A stretch of 64,000 nt of DNA from Nemertoderma westbladi (GCA_032718475.1 JAUCBJ010008325.1:1-64000); one strand, 5' to 3'. Positions 1-13,924 are shown, counted from the stretch's first letter. Notes: generated from the sequence alone by a model not told the origin. Numbers and translations are program-made.

Positions 1-62
1 ATTGGTCTGTTCAACAGTTCTGCTGTTAGTATAGAGGTCGCGGTTGTTTATCATATACGTTT

Positions 63-168
63 TGTGTACCAAGGTAGTGTACCAAGGTATAAGTGTTGTG
101 TATCAAGGTAGTGTACCAAGGTATACGTGTTGTGTTGCAAGGTATTCTTCGTTTGGTGTAACAAGGTA
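63..168. repeat. short tandem repeat built on ACCAAGGTA
   Basis: Six or so imperfect copies of a roughly 18-bp unit (GTGTACCAAGGTA and variants) follow one another. The same core, or its complement TACCTTGG, reappears at about 1105, 1191, 1278, 1390, 1475 and 4392, so it is a locally dispersed motif. No gene is visible in 1-560. Confidence 0.7.
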
Positions 169-559
169 AACATGGGTTCAATCTTTAAGGCATGAGATTT
201 GTGTATCAAGGGTTACGATATTAGTGATTTTGAAAACAAGTTTATAGGCTATAACTGGGGTCAATATATTCAGTTCAATATTCAGAGTAAGCCTTTGTAC
301 AGTATGTAGTTCAAATTTCGGGAGACAGATGCACTGTAACTACTTAATTGATTAATTGATAAGTAATTTACATATGTATGATTTTTGTATGTGTTGTGTA
401 CGACATCATTTGCTATAAACACGACAAATCATTACAAATAAACAAATTAAATATGTTATTAACTTATCATAATAGTTAACTGAAGCCCCAGAAAATTTGT
501 TCGACTAGTTTGCGTGTTTCTCCGCCTCTATGTTTACATGGTGGTGGGGTGGGGGTCTG

Positions 560-979
560 CTAAGCTAGTTCCTTTGAAATGCTATGTAAGCATGCCTCTC
601 GCGGTTTAGATGTTGGGACAGTAGCAATTTTCGACAGCCTGTTTTTCGTGGCTCTTTGAGGACGTTTGTCCGGATTAAAATACCTCAGAGGGTACTTGTT
701 ACAGAATTTAGCAATGAGAACAGTAGCACGGGGTATTCCTTCTGGGACAGGATCCATTCTCTGGTGAATTTGTCTCGTTTTTGGAATGAGTTTGGGGGAA
801 GTTAATGCTTCTGGAAGACTATCATGTTCACCCTTCAAACCGACCAGCGAAATGATCGAGAAATGGCAACTGCTTATATTATCTTTTGCGAATGATTGGA
901 ACTCTTCAGATACCCCCCCTCCCCCCAAGTTATTTTGCCAAGTACCGGTAAATGAATTATAACGGTATTCTGATTTCAA
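560..979 (-). CDS. unrecognised 139-codon ORF
   Basis: An open frame of 139 codons on the minus strand. The C-terminal two thirds is basic (Lys/Arg/Pro-rich) with two or three Cys; no domain, signal peptide or membrane segment can be recognised. It includes a short Gly run from a C-rich tract. Neither neighbour is a gene, no splice signals were established, and the frame may be chance or an old transposon fragment. Function is not assigned. Confidence 0.2.
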   Translation of the reverse strand: MKSEYRYNSFTGTWQNNLGGGGVSEEFQSFAKDNISSCHFSIISLVGLKGEHDSLPEALTSPKLIPKTRQIHQRMDPVPEGIPRATVLIAKFCNKYPLRYFNPDKRPQRATKNRLSKIATVPTSKPREACLHSISKELA

Positions 980-1054
980 TCCTGGAGATACTTGAGTTAA
1001 ATACGTGGCACATCACACAGTAACTAAGGTCCGTGCTAGAATGCTAGATTGAAA

Positions 1055-1335
1055 TCCCTATAGTGGGGCTGTTAAACGCCTACCGTGTACTAATTGTAAT
1101 TATACCTTGGAGTCGTTGTTGAAGTTGACCCCATTGTGTATATCGTAGTGGTGCTGTTAAACGCCTATGTACCGTGTATTAATTGTAATGTATACCTTGG
1201 AGTCGTTGTTGAAGCTTGGCCCCCTTATGTATATCGTAGTGGGGCTGTTAAACGCCTACCGTGTATTAATTGCATTGTATACCTTGAAAACATTATAGAA
1301 GCTTGGCGTATTGCTGTCCCATTGTTTATCATACT
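1055..1335. repeat. three imperfect ~88-bp tandem repeats
   Basis: Three copies beginning with GGGGCTGTTAAACGCC-like sequence at about 1060, 1148 and 1237, each followed by an ACCGTGT..AATTG segment and ATACCTTGGAGTCG or a variant. The third copy is degenerate at its end. Between 1336 and 2066 nothing coding is recognised, apart from more TACCTTGG motifs and a 70-codon ORF without recognisable features. Confidence 0.75.
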
Positions 1336-2143
1336 GATAGAGTATACCTTGAACATTATTATAATATGTATAATGAGCTAAAACTGTCTACCTTGGTATA
1401 AAAATGTCTACCTTGGAACGAACAAACTCTTTCACTTCCAAGGGATACAACTTCCAAGGGATACCGTCTTATACCAAGGTATACCAATATACTGCAGTAT
1501 CATAGAAACGGGAAGGGCAGCGACAATTTATCTTAGCCAACACATAGGGCTCTATAGAAGTAATTAAAATTGTAAGTGCCGATATAAACCCGTTCGTTTG
1601 TAGAAAATGACAGGCAGTCAAAGTTATGTTCCAAGGGTACAAAATATTTATCCAAAATCTTGTCCTACCCTCCTTAAACATATTGAGTGGTCAAATTGCA
1701 GGAAATAGGAGGGTCGAATAGATATAATTTGGGAAGCAGAATCAATACTCATTACAATAAATGTTTATTTGGCGGCATTCCGACACCATGTAGACAATCC
1801 GTAGATGTTGTTTTTACACTATTTTTTTTAAGAAAAAAGTGAAATTCTATATAGTTTACTATGCTAGAGGTTATTTTATGCCATGGGTCATGTTTATGTG
1901 CCCTTTGTGATTAAATGAAGAAGCAACGTCCACTCTATCGATTGGTATATAATATTAGCCAAGATATTCAAGTCATATTTTTGTATATAATTATATGATG
2001 TTGACAATCACGACTTTAGAGGGATTTTATGGGATACCCTATTTCGTGCAATACTTACCGGAACCTGTGGGGCGAGCCACGAAGTTGGCGGAGCCTTAGC
2101 GAATTGACACTGTTAGGGGGTGGGTCAATTTATGCAAATAGTT

Positions 2144-2165
2144 GTCGTCGTCGTCGTCGTCGTTG

Positions 2166-2197
<32 letters not shown>

Positions 2198-2232
2198 GTC
2201 GTCGTCGTCGTTGTTGTCGTCGTCGTCGTCGT
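2144..2232. repeat. (CGT)n microsatellite inside family A
   Basis: An almost pure CGT trinucleotide run with occasional TGT interruptions. It gives artefactual poly-Arg and poly-Asp ORFs on the two strands. The equivalent tract in the inverted copy lies at about 15700-15750. Confidence 0.95.
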
Positions 2233-2881
2233 TACGATTTTGACATGCTAATAACTTTGTCGGATTTAAAGCTGCCAAGTTGAAAATTTGTAGGTATCAA
2301 TATGAGCAAAAGTTGAGATTTTTGAGAGACTTTCAGACACCATCAGTGCAATGGTCTCCCGCTAGAGGGCCACATGTCTAAACATTAACTGCCCTCCCAT
2401 TTCTTTGCTTTTAATCCGTTTAAGCTGAAACTTGGCAGATATGTATTAGACCATTAGCTGTGACTTTCAAAGGAGGCGAATCCATCTGCAGTTCTCCAGT
2501 CTGCCGCTAGAGGGCCAAAGGTCTGAAAGTGAAATCGTTGTCGTCGTTACGATTTTGACATGCTAATAACTTTGTCGGATTTAAAGCTGCCAAGTTGAAA
2601 ATTTCTAGGTATCAATATGAGCTAAAGTTGAGATTTTTGAGAGACTTTCAGACACCATCAGTGCAATGGTCTCCCGCTAGAGGGCCACATGTCTAAACAT
2701 TAAATGCCCTCCCATTTCTTTGCTTTTAATCCGTTTAAGCTGAAACTTGGCAGATATGTATTAGACCATTAGCTGTGACTTTCAAAGGAGGCGAATCCAT
2801 CTGCAGTTCTCCAGTCTGGCGCTAGAGGGCCAAATGTCTGAAAGTGAAATCGTTGTCGTCGTTATGATATTGACATGCTTA

Positions 2882-3620
2882 GGGGTCATCCATAAAAGAC
2901 GTCCGAGCTAGAGGGGGGGGGAGGGGGGTCGGCCAAATCCGGACATTTACGGACAGGGGGGGGGGGGGGGGGGGGGTGTAGCAAAATTCGGACGTCTGTT
3001 TTTAAATTTTTTATTGTCAACTTTGCAGCCCATATGGCCAAATGTAGTCTAAACTTAACTTTGGGATGGGCACCTAGGCCCCGCATATTTAAAGTGAAAG
3101 TAAACGTTTCAGTTTCAAGTTTCAGAATCTGGGGAGACGGCCAACCTAACCCTTGATGGGTGTACCTGTACACTGTACAGTATACGTGAAGTTTATCATG
3201 TATTACAATGTATTAAGCCCGTACCGTAACGCTATATTATACTGGCTAATAAGTAGTTTCAGTTTGATAATGTACTGGTCAGTACTGCGGTCCCCTATTC
3301 TTTACTAGTGCCCACTCCCGGCAGGCCTAAGGCTGCACGATAAATAGGCTACCGGTACCGGTAATAATAATAATAATAAGTAACCGGTTATATAGTTTTC
3401 TATATATATTAGTACTGTTAATATTAGTAGTCGCCCCCCTATTTGTACAATGTACAGCAATAATTCGTGTATTTGTTTTCTGTTTTATTTTCTAAAATTC
3501 GGACGTCCGAATAGGGGGGAGGGGGGGGGGGGGGGGTCAAAAACCGGACATTCGCGGACAGGGGGGAGGGGGGGGTCCAAAAATTCGGGATTTTCTCGGA
3601 CGTCTTTTATGGATGACCCC
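2882..3620. mobile_element. 739-bp MITE with TTA target duplication (PIF/Harbinger-like)
   Basis: The ends are perfect inverted repeats beginning GGGGTCATCCATAAAAGACG (2882) and its complement ending at 3620, flanked by TTA at 2879-2881 and 3621-3623. The paralogous family-A copies at about 16630 and 15050 lack it and read GCTTATAAC across the junction, a true empty site. A 3-bp TWA duplication is what PIF/Harbinger transposases make, hence the assignment. The interior holds long poly-G tracts and a (TAA)n run near 3363 but no transposase. Confidence 0.85.
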
Positions 3621-3802
3621 TTATAACTTTGTCGAATTTAAAGCTGCCAAGTTGAAAATTTGTTTTGTTGAAAATCAGTTCAACAGTCACCCGCTATAGG
3701 ACTACTTTATGCCTGAAAGTGAATAGATTCTCCCGTCTCATTGATTTTAATCAGTTTAAGCTGAATCTTGCCATATATTCTGGACCACATGCTGCGTCTT
3801 TG

Positions 3803-3828
3803 TGGGGGGGGGGGGGGGGGGGGGGGGG
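3803..3828. repeat. poly-G tract
   Basis: About 24 consecutive G in family-A copy 1, mirrored by a C run at about 14845-14868 in the inverted copy, so the homopolymer belongs to the element. It yields artefactual poly-Gly ORFs. Confidence 0.85.
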
Positions 3829-4611
3829 AGATTTAATCGGTCTGCCGCCATACGACGAAATTTCTGAAAGTGAGATCCGTCTCTCATTTCGTTATCCGTT
3901 ATTCAAGATGAAACTTGGCCGATGTACGTATGTACTATTCATCCATAGGCTGTGTCTTTGTGGGGCTGGAGACCCTAATCCATCTTCAGTTCTCACTATA
4001 CCGCTAGAGTCAGAAATGTCTGAATAGAAATGAAAGAGGTAAAAAGTGATTAGGCGAAATCTGCTTAAAATTTGCTAATACAGTAACACTTTCGAATTAG
4101 TACTTAAATTAAATTTAAGTCACGTGCTGCGCGAAGGCCCCACTTCGTGTAGTTACTGTATGGTTTGGTGTAATTTTTCTTGTGGTAGTTGGGTTGGGTT
4201 GGTTATGTAGCACTAAAATCGATTTGGTATTTTGTTTTTTGATGGGCCTTAGTGCCTGAGTACTAACAGTCGCCCAAGTGGCCCTAAATGCTAGGTAGTA
4301 TCTGAGGGAATAAGACCCCATGTCCTATTTTATTGTTTTCATATTTTTGTATGGCAGCTTATTTCAGGGGGACTATAATTTGCAACGCCCAAGGTAGATA
4401 CCAAGGTATACATTTTTATGACTTGACTTCTTGTAGTGAAAATACAATATTAGTGTGCAACTCAGATTTTATATATGTTGTAGAGCTCGCTCTAATCTTC
4501 AAAACGAGCCATCAACCATTAAAATCGGTTGATGTAAACTGGATTTATAAACAAAAGTGTGAATTTTCAAAAATGTGCCATCCTTACTGACCAAGGACCA
4601 TATATAAAAAT

Positions 4612-5215
4612 GATATAGTGTCTGGTTGGAGATGATTCCATTATTGTATGTCCACTTAACAGTGAACCCGATGTAGCATTCTTGTGTAGGTGCCATCCAG
4701 AGATTTGGTGTCCTCAGCAGTTAGAGTCTGCTGAGAGCAGGCTCTAGCGCCTGCCGCTGCTATAAGTAATCGAAACTTGAGTTACCGACGCATCCTACTG
4801 TATGTGATCTCAAAATCCAGGACAGCCCGTTCAATGGTGCCCTGCCCTGCCCCTGACTTCCGGGTCCATGATCAAAGGTAGCAAAAGTTATCAAATCAAA
4901 AGTCGTGCTCAGGCTTACCATCCTTTGAGCTTATGCTTATACGTTCTGACATTTCCTGAGGACTGAAAAAATAAACTGTCAGTGTGTCAACATTTTTGTC
5001 TTCTCGGAGTTAACAAATAAACCAACACTAGAAGCAACCTGTTCTAATGAGCTGAGTCGGGCTCCCTCTAGTGATTCTGAGAGTACTAACTAAACTAGCC
5101 TAGGTCATCCTGAATGCCTACATCAGTTAGGAGCTTGGCTGCGTTTCCTCGACTTCTGGGGCCGGTAGGAGACAGGGGGTGTTACCATCACCCCATTATT
5201 TCAACATGTAGAGCA
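4612..5215 (-). pseudogene. LINE reverse-transcriptase fragment (3' part)
   Basis: The plus-strand sequence from about 4614 (ATATAGTGTCTGGTTGGAGA) parallels 21888 onward in the better preserved minus-strand LINE at 21571-22630, through segments such as GCCATCCAGAGATTTGGTGT, to about 5215. The frame is broken by many substitutions and indels. This is an old, degraded copy of the same non-LTR retrotransposon family. Confidence 0.8.
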
Positions 5216-5338
5216 AAGAGATTCCAACAAGAAATGAAAAAAATATGTTGGTGCCAATTCCCAAGAAGGGCAATCTAACACATCTATGGTTCTTTTCGAG
5301 GTGTTTCATCTTGTTTCTCTGGTTATTTTTGAGATGTT

Positions 5339-6170
5339 AAACATTGGTTAACTCACCTACTAATAGGAACGGTGTTCTCTGGCAGCAGTTAACCCACCTA
5401 CTAATAGGAATGGTGTTCTCTGGGAGTGGTTAACTCACCTACTAATAGGAACGGTGTTCTCTGGCAGTGGTTAACTCACCTACTAATAGGAACGGTGTTC
5501 TCTGGCAGTGGTTAACTCAACTACCAATAGGAATGATGTTCTCTGGCAGTGGTTAACTCAACTACCAATAGGAATGGTGTTCTCTGGGAGTGGTTAACTC
5601 AACTACTAATCTCTGGCAGCAGTTAACCCACCTACTAATAGGAATGGTGTTCTCTGGGAGTGGTTAACTCACCTACTAATAGGAACGGTGTTCTCTGGGA
5701 GTGGTTAACTCAACTACTAATCTCTGGCAGCAGTTAACCCACCTACTAATAGGAATGGTGTTCTCTGGGAGTGGTTAACTCAACTACTAATCTCTGGCAG
5801 CAGTTAACTCACCTACTAATAGGAACGGTGTTCTCTGGCAGTGGTTAACTCACCTACTAATAGGAACGGTGTTCTCTGGCAGTGGTTAACTCACCTACTA
5901 ATAGGAACGGTGTTCTCTGGCAGTGGTTAACTCACCTACTAATAGGAACGGTGTTCTCTGGCAGTGGTTAACTCACCTACTAATAGGAACGGTGTTCTCT
6001 GGGAGTGGTTAACTCACCTACTAATAGGAACGGTGTTCTCTGGCAGTGGTTAACTCACCTACTAATAGGAACGGTGTTCTCTGGCAGTGGTTAACTCACC
6101 TACTAATAGGAACGGTGTTCTCTGGGAGTGGTTAACTCACCTACTAATAGGAACGGTGTTCTCTGGCAGT
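5339..6170. repeat. 41-bp minisatellite, about 20 copies
   Basis: The unit contains GTTAACTCACCTACTAATAG then GAACGGTGTTCTCTGGCA. Several units lack the 13-bp GGAACGGTGTTCT portion and read CTACTAATCTCTGGCAGCAG, and these short units alternate with full ones in the middle of the array. No ORF spans it. Confidence 0.95.
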
Positions 6171-7304
6171 GGTGGGTTATCTCCGGGACCCATTTCTCTT
6201 TGATATTATCGAAGGATGAAGGCGAAACCACGGAGAAACAAACGAGGAACACGTCGGTCTGTGGGTAGGAGAGCGGGCGTAGTCGGTCGTAATCCTCCTG
6301 TCCCGCCGTGTCGAATAAACCTACATTAATATATTAATATTATTAATTTATCAATTTCAATACCGGTACAGCGGAACCTATTAATTAATCAATATGCAAA
6401 TTAGTAAATCCGTCATAAATCAATATATTATATTATATAGGCAAATTTTTACTTTTTCCCAAGAAAAAAGTTATTACAATAAGTACCGGTAATTTTTTTG
6501 TCTTCTCACCAATTTATAATATTATAGCACAAAAAAACTGTAACCCGCTCAGCTGCTCCTTTCCGTTACCGTAATTTATATTTTAACATTGAGACGAAAT
6601 GTGATTTCGCCGAGACTGGATGTTATTGATTATGATTATAAATTTTTTTCCTGAAATGCTATAAATTTCAGGGCCTTCGCGCAGCACGTGAGTGTTTCAA
6701 CCTTGAAAAATACTTGAAAATTAAAGGATTTTCGCGATTGGGGATACCACACTAGAGGCGTCACTAGAGGGCCAATAGCAAAAAGTCCGAAATTCAACAA
6801 AACTTATTCGATTTGAGCCTCATGACTTAGGGTTAGGGTTAAATTAGGCCTACTGCTTTAATCAAGGTTTGTGCCTGACCAACAAACCCGAACCTAAAAA
6901 ACAAAGCAATAGGGCCTACCCCAACCCCACTCAGTACCTACAAATCACCCCAATAACCAAGTCATTAAGTAACCCACGACAGCCAAGTAAAATATCGCTA
7001 TGGTTTCCATATATAAACGTGGCGCATGTAGTGTGATAAAGCCCAAGCCCGCGATTGTGCGACTGCATGATGCATAATCACTAATCAGATAATGTGAATG
7101 TCCCCTGTAGGCTGTAGGGTTAGGTAGGGGTGAATATATAACAAAGACTCTCTGTACAAAACAAAGAGCAGAAGAGGTAAAGTCGCGTTAGGTCCCAAAG
7201 AGCGTTAAGTCCCAAAGACCTTTAGGTACAAAAGAGCGGTAGGTCCCGTTGCCATATAAAGGAGCAGGTTAGTAAAGGAGGATGTTCTGAGGTTACAGAG
7301 GCCT
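6171..7304. other. non-coding stretch with a solo family-A end
   Basis: No gene is recognised. GGGCCTTCGCGCAGCACGTG at about 6671-6690 is the family-A right terminus in inverted orientation without an accompanying left end, followed by a CTAGAGGGCCA match near 6760. There are short GGGTTAGGGTTA runs at about 6830 and 7410. About 7140-7380 is the reverse complement of sequence found again at 39240-39480 and 47820-48060 (family C). Confidence 0.6.
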
Positions 7305-10033
7305 GTTGGGGGAACCAAAACAATAAACGATAGTTAACACATGTGTTTTGTACAGGTCTTTATTATTTGGGTCTTTGTTTTGTACTCCCCCCGTTAAGTC
7401 AACGCGTAGGGTTAGGGTTAGCGTTAGTGGTTAGGGTACAGGGTAGGGGCCATTGTTAGATTGCAGGATTGTAGGCTAACCTATTTGTACTTGGCAGCTT
7501 AGACAGTAGGTATTGCGTGTTGGTACTCGCAGACTAGTACTACCAAACATAAAACGCAAGAAATATCACATCGCATAACCAACGCATATACAGATAGTAG
7601 TATAAAGTATACAGGTATAGGTATAGCTGTATAGGGCCTACTGATATACATCATGTCCTGGAATATGATGTTGCTATTCAGGTACATGCCCCCCCCCCCC
7701 CAAAAAAAAAAAATTTTTCTACAAATCTTAATGAGATTGCATGAAATTTGAAACAGAGATAGTTTCACCTCCCTCCTGCTCCTCCTCCGTGGGTGAGCCA
7801 GAATTTTTATTTTTGCTTTAAATCTTTAGCTACAAGCGTTTAAAAAAGGTGTCTTCGGTGACGGTGATATTTAACCAGTTACACTCCAGTTGTTCTTCAA
7901 CCTTATCCACGAAGCTAAGGAAAATCAACTACTTTCGCTAAGAAAGATTTTCCTTAGCTGAGATGGTGTATTCATAGTGGGCTATTTTACTTGTATGAGG
8001 CATATTTGTTTTTTTTGATTCCGGAAAAAACTAGCCTTTAAAAGTACCGGTACCCTGAAATTTTGCATGTATATACTACTCATCGAGGCGCATCGTGTGG
8101 GATGGGTCTCATATCCAGGAAAAATCTGGTTTCTATGGCAACGGACTTAGAAAAAAGTCTATGTATTTCAAGTCAATATTTATAACTCTATTTGTAGTAA
8201 AACTATAATACATATAAACTTGGGGTTTCTCAACTCAACTATAAGGTCCATAGCAGAGCTGATTGAGGTTAAATAGAAAATCCAGTTACTTTGGCAACCG
8301 GGCTAAACAGATGTTAAAATTTATAAAATGATAATTTGAAGCCTAAGGTTAAGGTGTGATGACTTGGGACCAATCCCTACCCCCACTATATAACTTATTC
8401 TGCGTCCGAATTTGATAGTTCTATTTTGCAGTTACCATGACAACCGCTGAAAACAGATGTTTTTAAACAAAAATAACTCATTTGGACATAGACTTCGCGA
8501 CAAAATTTTACGAAACTGGATATGAGTTATATGGACCACTAGTTGGAACTTTTAGTGAAACGCAAAACATTCCAGAAATAGCTACTTACCATGGTAACTG
8601 GAGTTTATTAAAGTCTATATCATTCAAGTATATATTCATAACTCTATTTTTAACAAAACTGTAATATATATAAACTTGGTTTGCAACTCATCTATAAGGT
8701 CCATATCCAAGCCGTTCGAGGTTAATTAGAAAATCCAGTTACCATAGCAACAAGACTAAAAAGATGTTAAAATTTATAAAAAGATAATTTGAAGAACAAG
8801 TTAATAGTATTATGATTTGGGACCAACACCTACCCCCCCTATATGACTTATTCTTCATCCGAATTAGATTGTTCTGATTTTCAGTTTCCATGACAACCAC
8901 TACAAACAGATGCATTTTGATAGAAAATCGGTAATTTGGACATAAACTACAATATTTTCTGAAACTCGGTATATGTGTTATCTGAACCACAATCTCTACT
9001 AAATCTTTTTTCAAAGGTTAAACAAACATTTCCAGAGAACTCTAGTTTCCATGGGAATGGAAGTTAATTATTGGCAAATACTACTAAACTAGGCTAAGCA
9101 ACGAACCAAAGTGTGGCGGTTTGTTTCATTTTCCTTAGCTTCGTGGTTGCATTTCCTTTAGGAAATGCCTTTCTAGTAGTGATTTGATGGTACCAATAAT
9201 AAGCTGCCCATGCAAGGATTCCAAATATGTAAAAACATTTGAATTTGGTTGGGAAATGAGATATGACTGAGATATGGGCATTCGAATGTTGCATGTTTAT
9301 GCTTCCCCCGCAGGCCATTTATTCTATTTAATAAATACACAATAAATACACAATGTTCTAGAACATTTTGTTTATTCCATACGTAGCTGGGCAACAATGC
9401 GATACCTCTTTAATTATACTATTACGTAGCTATTCATAAATAAACAAAATGTTCTAGAATATGGTATTTTTATTTAATAGAATAAAATAGCCTTATGCAG
9501 ATGCAAAACCATGCAACATTTGAACGCTCATATCTCAGCTATTTTTCAACGAAATTTAGATTATGTTACATATTTGGAATCCTTGCATGGCCAGCTTTCC
9601 ATTGGCACCAACAAACAGCTATAAGGTAGAAGAATAACTGCGGTGTAACTGGTGTAATAGCGCTGGAGACACTTCTTTTAAACGCTTGTAGCTAAAGATT
9701 GAAAGCAAAAATAAAAATTCTGGCTCACCCACGGAGGAGGAGGGAGGTGAAACTATCTCTGTTTCAACGCAATCTCATTAAGATTTGTAGAACATTTTTT
9801 TTTTGGGGGGGGGGGGGGGGGGCATGTACCTGAATAACGACACTATATTCCAGGACAGGGTGTAACTCGATAGACATGAACCTGAAAATGGCGCTACGTG
9901 GGTGGGTTCTACGTCTACCTGACTACTGCATTGTAATACTGTAATAACCACACCCCAGCACTTATATATGGTGTTCATAATCATCAATCATGTAGCAGGT
10001 TTTAACATTCGTTTATTGTTTTGGTTCCCCAAC
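7305..10033. mobile_element. 2.7-kb foldback element (family C ends)
   Basis: The outer ends GGGGAACCAAAACAATAAAC (about 7309) and its complement (10010-10030) are inverted repeats whose similarity extends a little outward (CAGAGGC on both sides). Inside, 7683-7930 and about 9600-9835 form a second pair of arms, each with a poly-C/poly-A junction and the CTCACCCACGGAGGAGGAG segment or its complement. Between the arms lie imperfect ~457-bp tandem copies (compare about 8275 and 8731) and a smaller palindromic region (about 9170-9600). No transposase ORF is seen, so it is nonautonomous. It lies just downstream of the Cdc42 exon, plausibly in that gene's intron. Confidence 0.7.
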
Positions 10034-10326
10034 TCGCCTCTGTCAGTCTGTCTGTCTGTAACCTAGCCTACTCATTTAGATTTACTTACCTGTCTACAGC
10101 CGCAAGTTTATTTTCAACCTGTCAACCACACGAGATATCAGGATATCGAATGTAAAATGGATTACTGCATACTGCTGTACTGAGTTAGCCTACTGTACTG
10201 GGGTGTCGTTATAACTGTATAATGCAGTGCAGTGGTGCCCGATACTGCGATACGCGCTACGTGCTGACGACCTGACAACCTGTGTAGGCCTACGCTTCGG
10301 TATGCCTACCTGTATTGCTGTATTCA

Positions 10327-11399
<1,073 letters not shown>

Positions 11400-12480
11400 A
11401 TAAAATTAATAATGGGGCACACCGAAGGGAACTCAGACAAAATTGCGCCGCCACAACTCCCTATCACCAATGCCATTGGCTATATGTCCTTTCAGAAACG
11501 TACCAAGAATGTCATGGGCTGTCCGCCATGTTTATTCACTCCATGGGGCTGCCAAAAATCATTTGTGCACTGGCTGGTCCTCACGGCGAAAGCAATGTCC
11601 TGCAAAGTGGAGGCGGCTCTGTTCAAGTGTCAAGCTAGGGGAGACTATTGAAACACCTCCATGTTATATAGTGTTTGTTTAGAGATGTTTTCAATGTTCT
11701 TGACACAATGAACCCGGCGTAGTATGAACTCAGCAGTTATTGTATTGTATTGTAATTTTTATTGCCCATTGTACATATTACATTATTAGCACAAATGAAT
11801 ATAATTTACATGGTACGTAACAAAATAATACGGGCGCCTATTACCCCAAAATTAAGTTCACGTTAGAAAACCGCCCAACAGAATATTCCAACGGTCAATA
11901 ATAATAGAGGTACTTGTAGAAGTCAAATAACAAGCTCGTACAATAGTATTAGTTGAGGTATTAACTCGAATATATAAAGAGAAAATATTTCTCCGCAGCA
12001 CAGCCTTAAAATTATATGTTAATTTATGTAGTATATGTTTGTGTTTATGTAGTATGCCAGTTATGTAGTACCCAACATAGACTCTCATATGCAGTAGGAG
12101 TAGGCCTTACTGGTTCTTATGCTGCACTAAATAAACGAACCTTAAGATTCCGTTGCATTCTATGGGATTTCCAAAATCTGGACATAATGTACAAGTACAA
12201 TTCAATGCCACTCATGACTTCCCCTTACGTATCCGAAGGTCTTCACCTGACTTCCGTATCCATGATCCAAAGTAGCAGAAGTCATCCACATGCTCAAGCA
12301 AACCATCCCTGGAACTTCAAATGCTCATACCATCAGACATTTCCTGGGGGCTGTCGATGTTCACGGTCACCAACATTTTGGTCTTTTTGGAATTTACAAA
12401 AAGACCGACACTAGAAGCAGCCTGTTCCAATGAGCTGAAAAGCCTTTTGTCTCCCTCCAGTGATTCTGACAGTAGAGGCC
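11400..12480 (-). pseudogene. LINE RT fragment, split by a 3'-tail insertion
   Basis: 11404-11738 and 12078-12480 both parallel the LINE at 21571-22630 (for instance GCCGCCACAACTCCCTATCA near 11447). The ORF is broken. The two parts are separated by about 340 bp (11739-12077) beginning TTGTATTGTATTGTAATTTT; its complement carries AATAAA followed by an ACAAT-rich tail, consistent with the 3' end of another minus-strand retroposon inserted into this LINE. Confidence 0.75.
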
Positions 12481-13924
12481 CACGCGTCGTTTGGAATTGC
12501 TCAGAACTTGTAGCTCAGAAGAAATTTCCCGGGTTTTATTAGGAACGAGGAGACACTACTACACCTTCCAAGGAAACGAATTGATTGACTCGCGAAGTTG
12601 AGGCTTACAGTATAGATAAACGAATACGGTTAACGAATAAAGGGAGAGACACCTACGCGTAGTTAAAACTTTCACATTAGGCCTAAATGTTAAGGTTCCG
12701 TGTTCGTAAACAATGCACCTGATATCACCACCTTTGGCTTAGTGGTTAAATACGTTGACTTGAATTCATATTTTTCCAGAGGTCGTGGATTCTATCCCTA
12801 CATGGGGGTCTGAGTACTCGATTCGGCACATACTGTATGCTTTAAAGAAACTGGTCAGGTACTAAAGGTACTAAAGTACCTTTCGAAAGGTACTAAAGTA
12901 CCTTTCATCGCATCCTTAAATGGTAGCTAAATGAGTATCAGGGAGTCATTATTCTGGGGGGACCGCGGAAATAAGTCGTAAGACTTTGTTCGTTATGGTT
13001 GGCCTAACGGACGAAGGAAAACTTTACTTTTAAATACCACTAAGCGATTTTAATAAAAGCAATACAATAATTATTTATCTGTCTCTATAACGATGCGCCA
13101 TTACTATCATGGCTTTAGTATTTCTGGCATCTACAAAATACAGTAAATATAGGAACACTAAAAATATTCACTCTTTAATATTGAGTAGAACCAAAGTAGG
13201 CCTATAACTTATACAATTGCTTACGAACTATTAAATCTACAGTATTCTCATTTTCTGAGTTGTCTAGGTCTACGCAGTACAGTCTCTACCGGTACTCCTA
13301 AAAGCAATGCAATATGAGTACGGCCTTCACGAAGCCAGTTTATATCACCAAACGGTCGAAGATTTATACAGTTGCGAAAAGTACTGATGCACGTATAGTC
13401 TCATAATGTACTGATGCACTGTATAGTAGTCTCATAAAGTACTGATGCACACTGTAGCAATCTCGTAAAGTTAGGATATAGGCCTACGTCTGTAGTCCCG
13501 AAAAGTACTGATCGATATCAGTTGAGTAAAGGTTTGATGAAGGAGATGGCAATGTAGGCATATACAACAACAAGACTATATTATGAAAAAATGTACTCAG
13601 AAACAGTTTTGGATGGGCTACAGTAGTACTGTACAATTTCAATAATCAAGGGAAATATATTCTCAGATGTAAAAACCACTTCTTAGCCCCGCAGAGTCAG
13701 TCACTGCACAGTTTCTTCACAGAACATCTGAGACCCAGCTAGCACAGGTCATATTCGAGCTCAATAGATCTCTCGCTCTTGCTCTAGGAACCCGAACTGG
13801 ACCCTGCAAAAAGAAGAATTCATCCCGGCCATGCCACCAAGTTCATTAGAAGTTCAGGCTGTATTATGTGACATCCAAGCTCGACTTACTGTACAACGAT
13901 GGAACTCAGAGTAAAGTCACTTAG
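12481..13924. other. no gene recognised
   Basis: AT-rich sequence with a few imperfect copies of AAAGTACTGATGCAC at about 13380-13510 and paired AAAGGTACTAAAGTACCTTT blocks near 12865-12905 that can form hairpins. A 40-odd codon open stretch near 13720-13850 was not recognised. Confidence 0.4.

Larger units (their letters stand above)
2067..4149 (+). mobile_element. family-A nonautonomous element, copy 1 (with nested MITE)
   Basis: The left end reads GTGGGGCGAGCCACGAAG and the right end CACGTGCTGCGCGAAGGCC followed by CCACTTCGTG. The same two ends delimit copies at 14525-15824 (inverted) and 16180-16999 (direct), which defines the family. GTGGGGC is shared by the left end and the reverse complement of the right end, so the termini are short imperfect inverted repeats. 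The body is a (CGT)n tract followed by ~310-bp tandem units, each made of two ~150-bp halves that share CCGCTAGAGGGCC. There is no ORF that looks like protein, so it must be mobilised in trans. The superfamily is not recognised. A second element (2882-3620) is nested inside. Confidence 0.75.

Noticed and set aside
2029-2283. Poly-Arg and poly-Asp ORFs
   Set aside because: Translations of the (CGT)n microsatellite.
6830-7440. Interstitial telomere-like GGGTTA runs
   Set aside because: Only two or three units each, interrupted; too short to claim a former chromosome end.
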